DNA from: Harmothoe impar
Lineage: Eukaryota > Annelida > Polychaeta > Phyllodocida > Polynoidae
NCBI GenBank assembly: GCA_947462335.1
Contig: OX381707.1
Location: 66,668,816 to 66,732,815 of the forward strand
Length of the DNA stretch: 64,000 nt
Direction: 5' to 3'
Positions 24,131-36,967 of the stretch are shown piece after piece (the stretch's first letter is position 1; each line of letters starts with the position of its first letter). The notes below the pieces were generated by a model. That model was not told the DNA's origin and did no database searches. It worked only from the letters and a program-made list of their open reading frames with translations. The position numbers were made by a program, and so were the translations under genes.

Positions 24131-24440
24131 TCCCCAAGGCCAAATGTCAACGATTCACCAGAACCACCCATATACAGTCATGAGAAAATATACCTGTCAT
24201 TCCTAAGTGCTTTTAGTTTCATCTTTTGGTTCAATTAAATCTTCATGGGGGATGTTCTGAAGAATGGCAGCTTGTTTTTCTTGATTGTTTTCATTTTTGT
24301 GTGGATTTTCTAGCCTGTCCTTAACAAACTACTTGTACATTTCTTAACCAATATCCTTGATGCTCCGGAGTGTGTTGCAGACAATGTCATTCATAATCAT
24401 AATGTCTCTAATGTCAATAACCAGGTCTTTGCTTTCTTGC
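24131..24440. other. no gene seen
   Basis: Short non-coding interval upstream of the broken transposon-associated gene. Confidence 0.4.
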
Positions 24441-24475
24441 ATGAATAGATTACCAACATCTTGCATTGTCTGTGT

Positions 24476-24846
24476 TTATTCATTAACATCCCTATGCAAT
24501 GCATTTTGAGCGGATAGCTTATCATGCTGTGCATGAGCTTCATCTTCTGGCAGGCGTGGTTGCAGCTGCTGAAATTCTGCTATTAGTTTTTTTTGGGCCA
24601 CCATCCAGTTTCTCAGAGCTGCAGGACTATCTGTCAGTCTGACTGCACCACAGAAACTCTTGGTGAAAGCATTATTCTTTGCATGACACCGATCCAGTGC
24701 CATTGAAGAGAATCTACTTTGTGTCTTGTTGACAGCATATTTGCCAGACTGAAAGTCAGCCCCATTAGCTTCCTATGAAGATCAGCCATATCACAAATAT
24801 GAATGGACACAGATCCTGAATAGTGTATGTGGTCCAAAGCAAACAT
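24476..24846 (-). pseudogene. fragment of a transposon-associated invertebrate protein
   Basis: Two overlapping minus-strand frames (24,846-24,634 and 24,703-24,476) read as one protein broken by a frameshift. The first contains FALDHIHYSGSVSIHICDMA. The second contains LDRCHAKNNAFTKSFCGAV and LTDSPAALRNWMVA. I recognise these as versions of the D-H-x-H-Y ... H-x-x-N-N-A-x-V-K ... LT-x-NP-x-A-L-R-x-W-M-x-A blocks seen in multi-copy uncharacterised invertebrate proteins that behave like mobile-element genes. No intact start or end is visible. Function unknown. Confidence 0.6.
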
Positions 24847-24849
24847 CTA

Positions 24850-25230
24850 AGGAACCATTTTCACTTGTGACTCTTTGTGCACATAATTTGAAACATTTTT
24901 TTTACTTTGTATATGTCAGTCTGCTTGCTATGGAAACACTTTCCATAAAGGTTCAGGGAAATGACCAAAATGATACACAACATTGCACAGAGAATCTGAA
25001 ACAAGTGTTGATTTTGCATTTTTCAGTACGGTTGTCATGTTAAGTGGTTTTCCTATGAAGTCATATATATGAATAAAGTCACTTGTGCTGGTGATCCACC
25101 AACTTGTCATAATCAAAAGGATTCTACTCTCCCGGTAATTTAATTACTCATCAAATAAACATTGCCAAGTGACTTTTTCATTTTTCTTCCCGGGCGAATA
25201 TAATGGTTGCTAGGAAAATTGTATTTCAGA
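24850..25230. other. no gene seen
   Basis: Non-coding. It could hold further decayed sequence of the neighbouring pseudogene, but I cannot demonstrate any. Confidence 0.4.
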
Positions 25231-25234
25231 AAAC

Positions 25235-25575
25235 AATCCAATAAGAATTGCTTAATACATGGTTTTCAATATGTTTGGTAGCTATGCTGGTTGCTATGGG
25301 AACTATTTTGTTGACAGGTGTTTACCAAAACCTTTTTGTGAGCCTCTTTTTGAGTTTCCCCCCTCAAAAACATATATATTGCTGTATCACACTTGGAAAT
25401 CCAATAAGAAGTGTCCGATTGTCCTTTCCCAGGTACTTTATGTTCAGATGGCGGCCATCTTGGTTCCAGAAGGAGCTCAGGGTGCTTCTATCTCTTAAAA
25501 TGTTCCCTGAGATGTCTAGATTCTGTGGTAGAAATCCCATGCCTTTATCACAAAATGAACAATACCCTTGATATC
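25235..25575. repeat. inverted copy of 19,576-19,880
   Basis: Carries the same sequence blocks as 19,576-19,880 on the opposite strand. The short frames on both strands are shadows of the repeat. Confidence 0.8.
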
Positions 25576-25612
25576 TTGAGCTTAGCTGCAACGCTACCTG
25601 GGATACCTAGAA

Positions 25613-25720
25613 CCCAGTGGGCACAAAATTCAGTTAACAGTTGAATCAACTTTGAATCAACGATTAATCAACATAGACAAGCATTTGTCAATATTGATTC
25701 AATCATCTGTGCCCACTGGG
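25613..25720. mobile_element. 108-bp MITE CCCAGTGGGCACA
   Basis: Perfect CCCAGTGGGCACA / TGTGCCCACTGGG ends with AATCAA/TTGATT-rich internal palindromes, flanked on both sides by TAGAA. A second member of the same length lies at 63,728-63,835. Confidence 0.9.
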
Positions 25721-25868
25721 TAGAAGTGATCGCCTGCCACAGTCGGTTCTCGTCATCTCTTGTTGCTGCATGTAAGAATCCAATCTTGTACTGTGAAAGT
25801 TTCCCACAGTTCCACGTGATCGACCCGGATATAAATGGAATATAAGTTGGTGGACTGGAGTTGTTATT

Positions 25869-26191
25869 AGGGAGTGGTCATTTTTTAACAACAGGGGGGG
25901 GGTTGGTGGATTTGGGGGGGGGACCAAAAAAATTTGGACCCCTTGAAGGGGGGGGACCAAAAAAATTTGGACCCCTCTTGAGGGGGGGACCAAAAAAATT
26001 ACACCCCTTTTTAGCGAAAAAGCTGGCGCGTTACTATAGCTCAAAGGGGTCGTCCTCGCTCATTTTCAACCTGCCTAGGGGGGGGACTGAAAAATTTGTG
26101 ACCCCTTCCTCGGGGGGGACCAAAAAAATTTCGACCCGCTCACGCGAAAATCCACCGACCCCCCCCTGTTGTTAAAAAATGACCACTCCCT
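25869..26191. mobile_element. foldback MITE AGGGAGTGGTCATTTTTTAA
   Basis: AGGGAGTGGTCATTTTTTAA followed by CAACAGGGGGG at the left is mirrored at the right. The interior alternates GGGGGGACCAAAAAAATTTG blocks on both strands. Non-coding. Confidence 0.85.
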
Positions 26192-26235
26192 TAGTATCAT
26201 GTAGCCTACATGTATTAATGAATCATCAGTACAGG

Positions 26236-27947
26236 TAGGGTAGATTCACCTGGACTCGGACACATACCTTGAGACGGACACTTGATTTTTTGTTTTTTTT
26301 CTCAAGCATTTTAAGCTCTTTATTTGTGAATAATTGTAAAGTTTAAGGATTATTTTTTCCAAAGCCAAACACTAAAAGTGCACAGAGAGAAGTGAAGGTG
26401 TTGCCATGACTCTTTTACCATAGTCAACTCTAGTTGACTCTGGTAAGAGAGTCATGATGACTCTTGTGGATGGGTCACAGCTACTCCAGTCATACCCCTT
26501 GCTCCTTATACAAATTGACTCTACCTCTTACCTCTATCAGTGCAGAGTCAAATGCAGTTGACTCTGCCCACAGCAGTCATTTGTAGTTTGACCCTTGATG
26601 AAGAGTCAAATAAAAAATGTGTTGACTCAATAGTAGTTGCATATGAAACCACCTTGTGGGGCAACCAACACTAGTTTGGTACCAGTGGCAACCACAAGGC
26701 AGAGCCATCATCTATACTTTAGACAATTGTTACATGCCACACAGTTTTGATTCTTTATAGATAGGTCCACTATGTCTAAATAGTGTGGTTAAGGGATGTC
26801 AATTGATAAGCTTTCCATTTCACTTATCTGAATGAAATGTGATGACAGACAACACAATGAATTCTAAGAACACCAACAGTATAGAGTGTAGTCACAATAT
26901 TTGCGCTTATGGGAAATAAACAAAAGGCTGGGCACTAACTGTGTGAGTTAAAATGTGTGGCACTGCTTACTATTTCATTGGCATTTAATATGTGACCAAT
27001 GGTCTGTAGAATGTAGTGTGAGGCAGACATAGCTTAGCCCTTTCACACAGGGAGAAGTGGTGAACATGACAACATGTCTTGCTATTGACCTGTCTTGGGA
27101 AATAACTTCACTTACTCACTTCTCTCACAGGCCTCACCCGGCCTGTCCACTAATTATGTCCACCTGTTGCCCCCACTTTACCCTGCCGTAAGTACAGGAT
27201 CCACCTTACCTGCAGGCCACTCATGTATTCAAGTATTGATTGGTCAGAGGCACTAGGTAACCATGGTACACATAAGCATAGTGAGCCTTCACTACAAGGC
27301 ATTCAGTGGTTGTGTAAGGTAGGAATAAGAAGTCCTATCCGTTTCCTCTCAAGTATTGATTTTGACTCCTGCTCTTTTGAGGTGTCAATTCAATTCAATT
27401 CAATTCAAAATTCTTTTATTTATACTGGAAAAATGGTAGGTCACAGACCTGTATTCACCTTATTCCAGTTAATGGAACGTGTATAAGAATAGTCACATAA
27501 ATCTCCATGGTTTACATGTATGTAATAATAATAAATATAAGAAAAAGATAGGCATAGGCTATATAGCCATGACTTGGTATAATAGAATAGAGGTTAGTTT
27601 TGATCCTAATGGTGAAGACTGGTGTTATTGCCTTTTGGACTGATGTTATAGTCCAGGTTGAATGATGGTCAGTCATTCAACAGTAGTAATGGTAGGTCTC
27701 TGGTATTAAACATAGTAGGCATGAACACATCATGCATGTTTGAACATTGCTGTTGACTCTTCAGGAACGGAGAGTCAAACTCATCTGACTCGCCTCCACA
27801 GATGTCATGTGGGAGACAAACTGCGCCTCTGGCTGTCAGAGTTGTGGCGACTCCTTTACTTTTCTGTGTGTGGTATTGTACATAAATAATATCAAATACC
27901 ACTGTCCGTCTCAGAGTATGTGTCCGACTCATGGTGAATCTACCCTA
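26236..27947. mobile_element. non-autonomous DNA transposon TAGGGTAGATTCACC
   Basis: The left end TAGGGTAGATTCACCTGGAC and the right end (reverse complement TAGGGTAGATTCACCATGAG) are inverted repeats. They continue through GTCGGACACATAC and GAGACGGACA. The 1.7-kb interior contains many GACTCT/AGAGTC words around 26,400-26,640 and a (CAATT)n run at 27,385, but no transposase. Confidence 0.8.
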
Positions 27948-29590
27948 TCCTGGCCAATTTACAAGGTTTCGCTACATCAAACTAGTCTCCAAGAGCAAAC
28001 ATGTTGTTTGTACCATTATGACATGTAGGCCTACAGCGATACGTACAATGTTTTGGGTGATATCTATGATAATAATTATCACCTAATTTATACTATGTAC
28101 TTAGTCCGGAAGAACATTTTGCATCTTACTGAAGGCCAGGGCGGTACTGTAGACAATGTGAAGGGTAAATTAAAACGAAAGAAATGCCACAATAAACCTA
28201 ATCAGTATTTACAGTGCTGATGGAAAGCTCTCATTACGTATACTGTTAACCTTTATTCCCAGTTTTCTTTCTAAAGGTAGCTTTAAATGTGATTTGTGAA
28301 AGAAAACCCACATGACTAGGTCCTGCACTTTCTGTTTATTGAACCAGAGGTGTATCGGCTTCTAGTTTGACCAAGCTCGGGTATACACCGCCCAAACTAG
28401 TCAGCCAATAGTGCCCGCAATAGTGTATAAGGCCCTGGCTTCTTGCAGATATAATCTGGCACAGAGAATCGTTAATACAATGTACATAGTACACCAAAGT
28501 ACAGACCACGGAAACAACCCTCTCTATTTGCTGTAGGCTCTTGTTACTACCAGTAATCAATCCCATTTGCTATTCTCTCATGTAGACGCTCACCAGACCT
28601 TAGGCGTGGTCTACAGAGGGGCTGGTGCAGGGGGTAGAGGAGAAAGTAATTGGAGGTACATTAACGAGGCTAAGCGGAGGGAGTTAGATGTAACATATGT
28701 GAAACGTGAGGAAAATGCTAATATATATAGGGGGTGGGGGAGGAGGAGGAATGGTGTAGAGTCAGCTAGCTTATGTTCCGCACAGGTAGACAGATTATAA
28801 GGATATGAACCTATTCCGTTGTAAGAATGGAAAAGCATGAAGAGTATGACGTGTAACAATGCATGGACAATGCAGGCTCTGTGAAGTGTTGGCTGTCTAG
28901 AAGCATTCTACTGCCTTCAAAACCAAATCTATGAGATGCTCAATGTGCATGTTCATCCGTCGCTCTTCCATCAAGTGTAATCAATAACGACGAGTGAACA
29001 TTTATCAGAGAAATCGTCGGGATTTGTCAACTATTGATTACACGCTTATACATGTTGTTGAATGGGTTGACAGATGGATAGATGGATGGGCATGCCGCAA
29101 TGCATCCAGATCTCTGTCGCACGTGGGGACAAACTTGCCAAGTGATTAGACGCCACCTGTTTTAATCGTTAAAAGCCCACTTTTCCAGTTAGCTTAATCA
29201 GTTTTTATAGTATAGGAAGCCCAGTTTGCTATGCAAACCTGCTGTTGTAAGCAACCACTTGTCCTAGCAATAAACCAATGACACCAGTGGATTCCTTGTA
29301 CCCAATTAAGGGGGGATAGGTAAGGCTTAAATCATTGTAGGAATCATATTGTCATTATGGGAGATTCTGATTATTTGGCTGCCATATTGGATTCGGCCCG
29401 TTTTTTAAATGGAAGTACACACAGGACACTCGAGGACTTTAAAGGGGTCAAACCTAATATAAAGGTGAGCCGTTCCTGAGATTTTCAGCTTCATGGTACT
29501 TAATTCCAGCTTTGGGCTAGAATTTGTCTAAAGTTCCTGTACTAAAATAAACGGGGAGCGTTGAGACTTTATAGATCCTTATAGGGTTTA
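27948..29590. other. no gene seen
   Basis: Non-coding sequence. The purine-rich frame near 28,567-28,800 has no recognisable content. Confidence 0.45.
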
Positions 29591-29599
29591 CTGACAACT

Positions 29600-29880
29600 A
29601 GTAAGCATTTCCCGTTTATGAAGCTAACTTACGGACCTCCATAAGAAAGTTATGGACTCCATAATTCATGGGCTATGGACTTTCCAAAAAGTGTTGTATA
29701 AATGCATGACCAAGATGCTATAAACTATGCTATGGTGACCATAGCGGTTGGGTCTCACTCTCTCATGCAAAAAATGTGCTCTCCTTAGCCTAGATTAAGA
29801 GAAATTGAAGAATTAAAAAAGTGATAGCTTATGGAAAAAAGTTACGGACTCCATAAGTACCCACCAGAAACGCCCCCCCT
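29600..29880. repeat. dispersed repeat copy 1 (pair with 33,146-33,442)
   Basis: Shares CATTTCCCGTTTATGAAG / GGCATTTCTCGTTTATGGAG starts, an internal AGTTATGGACTCCATAA block and ACCAGAAACGCCC ends with 33,146-33,442. The GTTTATG...ACTCCATAA words give it internal fold-back potential. Confidence 0.75.
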
Positions 29881-30339
29881 CCCATGAATTACGAAAGAAT
29901 ACCACGGTGACGCCCTGTCATTGTGCACTTGTAATGGGGCATGCCTAATTACAGGGGGGGGGGGCAGATGTTACTGGTCAGCATGGTATAGTCTATGATT
30001 AGGTTGTCGTAATACTCATGATTTCATTGTTTAGAGTTAATTTTTTCTCGAGTGTAGGGCAGTAATTGTGACGTTGTTTTGTGCATATCAGAATTACTCT
30101 ATCATGATTCATTGTCTAGAGGGTGTCTCCTTCTACTACCGTTATATGATTGACATGTAATCAGGAATATAGTTGGCACTTTTCTTTGGAGAAGACCTGT
30201 TTGGTCCTGTATCATCAGATCCTCCAGAAAACTGATGATAACTATCTTAATACATGTAATGTAATGACGTTCTATCAGTGCAATGCGTACTGTAAGACAC
30301 AGAAAAGTAAAGCTTTCAATTGTGCCTCCCGCGTGGCTC
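29881..30339. other. no gene seen
   Basis: Non-coding interval between repeats. Confidence 0.4.
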
Positions 30340-31892
30340 CCCAGCTAACAAAAAAACGTTAATTCAACGTTAATCTAACGTTAATAATAGGTTGGAATAA
30401 CGTGAGGAAATAACGTTAGATTGCAGTGAAAATCGTGGACTCAATCCAACGTTTTTTCAACGTTAGATTGCCGTTTATTCAACGTTATTTTAACGTTTTT
30501 TAAACGTTGAATAAACGTGGATTAACGTGCAGAGAACAACGTTAGATTGCTCAACCTTAGAATAACCTTTTTTTGATTCCATTAACATGTTATGAACGTT
30601 AAGATAATGTTAATTATACGTTAAGATAATGTCAAATTAAGGTTAAGAGAATGATGGTAAATTGGTCAACTCTTATTTAACCATTACTTGCTATTTTATC
30701 TCTCATCAATTTTTAATATTCCATCTTCTGTTAATATCCAAGAGTTTGGGGAAAACGAGTCCTTCACCCCAGCATTGTTTCCTGGGGGGGGGGGCAGGTT
30801 AGCTCATACATTGATACATCAGGGCATTAGGACAACGTCCTATATATCCATCCTCTATTCCTACAAAAGAGGTGTTTGTGATGAGTTGCATGATAATGTA
30901 TGTAATAAGCTATTCCTTTTTGTATTCATTTTGTCAGACTATATTCTTATATGGAATTCTGATGCTAGGGTTGGTAAAGCATTCATGTATTCCCATTATA
31001 TATAGCTTATTTGAGACAATTATAATGATGCAATCTCAATGTAGTACCATTATCAGCTAAGCTGCCATCTAGTGAGATAGATTGAAACCACAAATAACGT
31101 TAATTTAACGTTATTTTAACGTTTATTTAATATGAATTCTAAAACCACATGGTGTTTAGCTTCCCTATTATCGACCAGTGCACATCTAATTTCTGTTATG
31201 TACTGCAAATGTGAACTATATCTAGAGCATCAGGCAATATAAGGGGGTGCACTACCCCTTATATTTTGTAAATATAACATGACTTAGGGCTAAATCTGCT
31301 TATATTCCCCATGAAATACCTATTATTTCCAAACAGTGCTAATCCCCATAGGTGAATTAAAAAGGGAATTACGACTTAAATAATGATATAAGTTCAGGTT
31401 ATTTGATTTCCATGGTGCACTATACTTCCGATTGATTTCAATATTTACAGAAAATCAATTAAATCTTATATTGATTAAAGGTAAACAATCAATTCAATGA
31501 TTAGAGTTGCATGCACCCTGACAGAAATACACATTGTATAGGCATTCAGACAAAGTTGCATGAATCATTTCATCAATCGAATCAACGTTTTACTGTATAC
31601 GTACTTATAGTATATGTTATCTTTAGCTATTGATATTTTTTACATTTATATAACACAATACATGATTTAAATATACATCAGTCTATACAAGTTATCCACT
31701 GAACATTAATCTAACGTTAGGTAGAAAACGTTCATTTTCCGAACTATTATTTAACATCAAATGCAGGTTATTCCCTTGAGGTTATTGTGGAAAGTTAGAT
31801 TAACGTTAAACTAACGTTTTTCATATCACGTTAGCCAGTTAACTTTTAAACAACGTTGATCAACGTTAGAATAACGTTTCTTGTTACCTGGG
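30340..31892. mobile_element. AACGTTA-rich element with CCCAGCTAACAA ends
   Basis: The left end CCCAGCTAACAAAAAAACGTT and the right end (reverse complement CCCAGGTAACAAGAAACGTT) are imperfect inverted repeats. AACGTTA-type words fill the outer 150-250 bp at both ends and reappear internally near 31,095. Its interior has no coding content. It resembles the element at 13.9 kb. Confidence 0.75.
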
Positions 31893-32627
31893 TCTGGTTA
31901 AGATGGAGTGTCAACACGCCATTGACTCCGCTTATATCAACCTCTCCCCGAATTGGCCTATTAATCCATGGTCATGACTTTGAATCCATGCCAAGCCTGC
32001 ATGGTTAACTGACCATTTTTACCTAGTTGGTCAAAAATGGTATTAGTATTTACAAAAAATAAATTAAGATTCAAAATAAAACACAAATGGGCCCCAATGA
32101 CCAATGTTATCTGGGTATCATTCATTCAAACGATTATGACTCCTAATCTCGCCCATGAGATTTTCTAAGCTTGTTTCTACAGAAGAGAGGGAATACATTG
32201 GTACAAGCAGAATGGTCACCTGGAATGGTGGCTTACAGTGAATATCTTGCTAAGGCACCTAGTTGACTAGCTCATCTAACCCAGACGTAGCCTGTGCTTT
32301 CAGCATTGCTACGTCTACGATTAACGGACTACGGCAGGTTTGCTAAAGATCCCTATACCTATATATATATATATTATTTAATAGCTGGGCATGGGTCATT
32401 GCATACATGGAGGATTGCAGGCAGCGATAGACGCAGTAAACCGTGCGTCAGCAGCATCCATCGGCCACAGGTACCGCTAGGTTCAGAGATGGCGCTGCAA
32501 TCTCCCACCCCATCGCCCAGCCACTCACCTACCTGTAGCCAATCTCCTAGAACTCCAACAGTCCAGACATGCCCCTACCATCACCACTACACCACACCTG
32601 TCGGTACCCTCCTCTCAAGCGGCAAGC
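31893..32627. other. no coding sequence shown; possible upstream region of the next exon
   Basis: Contains a TATATATATATATATTATTT run near 32,358. It could act as promoter or 5' UTR for the possible exon at 32,628, but there is no independent evidence. Confidence 0.3.
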
Positions 32628-33073
32628 ATGACGGACTTCTCCCCGGTTTACACCCTGCGCTCGGGAGGGCGGGAAAATAGCCACAGGGACAGGGCAGACG
32701 ACATTTTGAACAAGGATCTCAAGAAGCACGCTCACACTAACACCAGCTTCAGTTTTGCCTATGATCCTGAGAACGAAATTGGGAGCAATCACAAGACAAA
32801 AACCAAGCTGGATGTCTACACTGTGGATAGGTCTTCTGATGACAAAAAAGAGTTGGACGTGGAGAGCGGATCTAGTCATGATGATGGATACAGTGGATCT
32901 ACTAGCGGTGGATCTAATTCTGGATCTACTTCTGAGAGGTCGTCTGAAGGCTGTTCCGCATCAACTTCTGGATCTAGTAAAACCTGGGCGGAAACGCTGT
33001 CGGAGTGTCCGCACATAACCACTGCACACGGGGTCAGTAAGATCACCGAACCTACTCCCTACAGACACAGAAG
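32628..33073 (+). CDS. possible first coding exon of a host gene, product unknown
   Basis: An ATG at 32,628 opens a frame of about 148 codons that runs to a good splice donor (CAGAAG|GTATTTC) at 33,073/33,074. After that point the translation becomes hydrophobic, intron-like sequence. The predicted N-terminus is hydrophilic, with an Arg/Asp/Lys-rich first 60 residues and then a Ser/Gly-rich repeat region (GSTSGGSNSGSTSERSS), suggesting a disordered cytoplasmic tail. I recognise no domain. Base composition is more GC-rich than the flanks. No downstream exon can be identified here, so it could also be chance. The repeat at 33,146 would lie in the putative intron. Confidence 0.4.
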
Positions 33074-33145
33074 GTATTTCATGCTTTTGATTATGTATCA
33101 TATTTCCTATACTATTACAACAGTACATGTGCCTACCCATGAAGG

Positions 33146-33442
33146 CATTTCTCGTTTATGGAGGTGACTTAAGGACTTCCATACGAAAGTTATGGACTCC
33201 ATAAGTCAATTTATGGATTATGGACTTTCCAAAAAAAGCTATGAAAATGCATTTCTATGATGTTATAAATCATGCCATGAGGACCATATAGGCTTGGCTT
33301 TACTTTTCTGTACAAAAACAGTGGTATTTCTAACCTTAATTAAGATAACTAGAAGAAATAAAAAGTTATGGTTTATGGAAAAAAGTTACGGTTTATGGAA
33401 AAAAAGTTATGGACTCCATAAGTCCCCACCAGAAACGCCCTC
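33146..33442. repeat. dispersed repeat copy 2 (pair with 29,600-29,880)
   Basis: The same family as 29,600-29,880 in the same orientation. Both contain a TTATGGAAAAAAGTTACGG-type block before the ACTCCATAAGT end. Confidence 0.75.
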
Positions 33443-34208
33443 CATGGGGTATAGTACTTTTCTCGACGTATTTTCCTTATTAACTTTCCCTATCCACCAG
33501 AACCATATCATTGCCTTACACTTGATTTGCAATTTATTACAGGGTGTATACAAAAGTCACTATGATTCACACTGACACGTGAAGAATGATGCAAATGGAC
33601 CTCATATCAATGGGCCTTTGTCTATTAATTTCCTGCAATAATTTGCGTCAAAAATCACAATCATTTTCTTTTAGAAAACCTTCTTTTAACACTTAACAGA
33701 GGCACCTATTGGACAAAAGTTATTTCAAATTAAAATGTTTTGACCAAAATAATGCAAGACAAATGGACAAAGGGTTACATTTTTACCAGAGATTGTAGGG
33801 GCACAAAAAACGTGCAGGCCTACAATTTGTAAAGACATATATATGTAATACTCCATCGTTATGGATTAAAGAAATCGGCGATGTGAAGAGAACATAACAT
33901 TATATAGCTTTATTCGTTTGTTGTCTACCATAATTATTATACTGTCCAATAGTGTGTGTAAAGGCACGCAAACAGTTTTGCCTCGTTCACTGGTGTCGGA
34001 TAAACCGATTGCAGATTGTTTCGAGCATATTGACGGTCACACGTGCAATGTTTGTCCCCACTCGCGACTGGCAGAATAATAATACACGCTGGTTTCCGTT
34101 TCCCTCATTCCCAATTAATCTTAATATTTAATGACAGTCGCATATGTAGAATCAATGAATAGACCTACGCTATGTGGCTGTAATTTGTCACGTAAAAATT
34201 AATTCATA
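33443..34208. other. no gene seen
   Basis: AT-rich non-coding sequence. Confidence 0.45.
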
Positions 34209-34446
34209 CACAGAGAAAAGAAGTAGAATCACTGTGACTCCAGATTTGATCACTGAGGTAACTCTCCCCAGGACTCTAAAGTGAGTCCCTAACAGTAGCT
34301 GGACTCCATAATAATTCTATAAAGACTCCTATTCTAAGACTCCCTCATGATTGGGAGTCACTTTAGAGTCGGGGGGAGAGTTACCTCAGTGATCGGGGCT
34401 GGACTCCCATTTGAGAGTTACAGTGATTCTACTTCTTCTCTCTGTG
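34209..34446. mobile_element. 238-bp near-palindromic MITE
   Basis: CACAGAGAAAAGAAGTAGAA and TCACTGTGACTCC at the left are mirrored by the right end. Inner words GAGGTAACTCTCCCC and GGGGAGAGTTACCTC extend the fold-back to most of the element. Confidence 0.85.
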
Positions 34447-34605
34447 CAGGGTTTAATACGTCAGTAGGGGACCAACATCTCGGGTACTTACCACAACTAT
34501 ATTTCTCCTTTCATTCAAGAATTGAAGCACATAGTGATTTCTCTAAGGCTACCATATCGGCAATTATAGTGTCTCGGATATAATGTGTACATCAGAGAGG
34601 ACCTA

Positions 34606-36967
34606 AGGGAGCGTTCATTATTTATGCCAGGGGGGGGTGTGCAAATCAGGGGGGGGGGTCATTTTTTTTAGGGGTATTCGGAGGGGGGGGTCTTTTTTTT
34701 TCAACCTATTCTGAGGGGGGGGGGTCATTTTTTTTAGGGGTATTTATTTGGAAGGGGGTCATTTTTGACACAACATGACGCGAATTTCACGACACATGTC
34801 GCAAATTGGGGTCATAAAGACAGCAGAACTTTGCTAAATTTCTTGCCTACCCATCGACACTTTGAATGATTCACCACTTTTCTTTTCCTAAAACAAACAA
34901 TAACTGGAGAAAGAACATTAATTCAACATGAGAATAGGAGTACAGAATGTAGGGGGTCTATACAGCAAAGCTAGTATCAGTGTGCAGCTAGATGAATGCT
35001 ATTGTGGCGCCAAAATATGACAGTACGGTATCTGAAATAGTTTTGGTTAATTGGACTTTAGCCTTGCCATATCACGTTCTGGCGTCCATATGCAAGGGTG
35101 AACTTGCCTACATGTCTAGACCCTGCTTTTCTTCCCAATAGAGGAGCACATGCGCGGTATGCAAGATGCAAATCTACCTCATATATTGATACATTGTAGC
35201 TTAGGTCTACTCCACCAGTCAAAGGCGTGATTACACCAGTCATGATACACACTTTTCCTTGGTGTCTTGCACCAGACCCTGCTAAATGGGCCCCAGCGTT
35301 CTGATTGCAGAGTTCTCAATTTTTTCAGAATAACTTCACCATCTTCCTGATAACTGCCTGCTTCTCACAGATTCTAGGGGTTATAAAATCGGTAGACTCA
35401 TAGAGTAAACATGATCATCCGACTATAAATCAGTGTACAGCATGCCTTGAAATGTAGCAAATAGCCACTTTCGCCAATTTCTAAATCTCCCTCTAAGTTC
35501 ATCTTTGGCTTCAACAAAAATCAGGCACTGAATTATCATAGCTACTCATTGCTCCTTGGCCTCATCAGAATTTTTACAGCTCTATATTTACTTCTGGTCA
35601 AGTTGCTTCCAACGCTCTGCAGGGTTATTAGTGAGTTATATTCATCACTATTTTAAAGCTTTACTTTTTCGGAGTCAATGAAATCCAAAGGCTTGGTAAT
35701 ACTGACCACACCATAAGTTAATTATAGAGCCACCTGACAGGATCCAAACTGGCGCTGCTGGGAAAACATCATTAGCATGATATTCCCCCAACAGTGTCAC
35801 ATAAAACTTCATGCATAGGCCATGGCAAGTATGCAAGTCAGATTGCCAGTGCATCTTATAGGATCAGGACAAAGTCAAGATAAGGCTTCACATGGGTTTT
35901 TATAGATTATACTAGAGTACTAAATTAACAATTGAAGCTTAAAAGATTTGGCAAAGTTGGGGATGCTACAATCCTTCTTTTAGTGATAAGTCAACACTTG
36001 ACATGGTCGTCTACCACAAAGAAAGACAAGCGCTACTGCCCACACAGAGGGGAGGGTCCTTACCCTAGGACTTTGAAGGCAGGTACCTTACGGAATTTCC
36101 TCAAATGAGGGTTATCAACTATGGTGCATGTAGCATCCATGCATACCATTGATGGCTTAAGCGATTGTAATTAATCTGTGCCGTGAAACATGAACATTCT
36201 AGACTCAGAGTACCTAAGAATATACTAATCTAAAGGTAAAATTCCTAAAAAAAAAATTGAATGACAAGCTGAAAGTCCCTCAGAACACATCAATTTCAAT
36301 GCAAAATTACAAAATTTCCCACGGATCATATAGTAGACTTTAGACCACTCTGAATGCATTAATATATCGGTCAAATTCCTAAATTTTCCTGGGGCCTGCG
36401 GCCCAAAAAACAACCATTTGTTTCTCCCTCCAACCACCACTCATCAGCTGGCTTTGGGAGCTGCCTCCCCCCCCCAACTTTATCCACATTCCGCCGCCCC
36501 TGAGCTGGGCCATTTCATGGTCCTTCTACCAAACAGTATTGGCAGGACTTGTAGGTGGGGACCAAAAGAATTACACCCATTTTTAGCAAAAAGAATCAAA
36601 CGTGCCACGGAACCAGAAAAATGTGCGCTCTCCACATGTGGGAGATGCAAAAATATTCACCATTTTATTCTACCCTATAACCACTCCCTCAAATAATGGT
36701 TAAACACATGCTATAATAGGTTATTGTATAGGACTATGTAGACTTTGTACATCGTTGATGCAATTATTAAGTATTTATTAACGCCTATGGTGAGGGGGGG
36801 TCATTTTTTTTCAACCTATTCGAAGGGGGGGGGTCTTTTTTTTTTTACCCATTCGGAGGGGGGGGGGTCTTTTTTTTTGATCCATTCGGAGGTTTTTTTT
36901 GGTTTTTTTTGACGTATTCATTTTGCCAAACGCCCGCCCCCCCTGCCATAAATAATGAATGCTCCCT
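34606..36967. mobile_element. element with GGGAGCGTTCATTATTTATG ends, copy A
   Basis: AGGGAGCGTTCATTATTTAT at the left is mirrored at the right (CATAAATAATGAATGCTCCCT), with sub-terminal G-run/T-run blocks (GGGGGGTCATTTTTTTT) at both ends. The body is an inverted copy of about 37,419-40,847. No open frame has recognisable content. The 64-residue minus-strand frame at 35,058 also occurs on the plus strand at 40,122 because of the duplication. Confidence 0.8.

Noticed and set aside
35058..35252. 64-aa ORF conserved at 40,122-40,334
   Set aside because: The two copies belong to the inverted duplication of copies A and B, so similarity comes from DNA duplication. No recognised domain.
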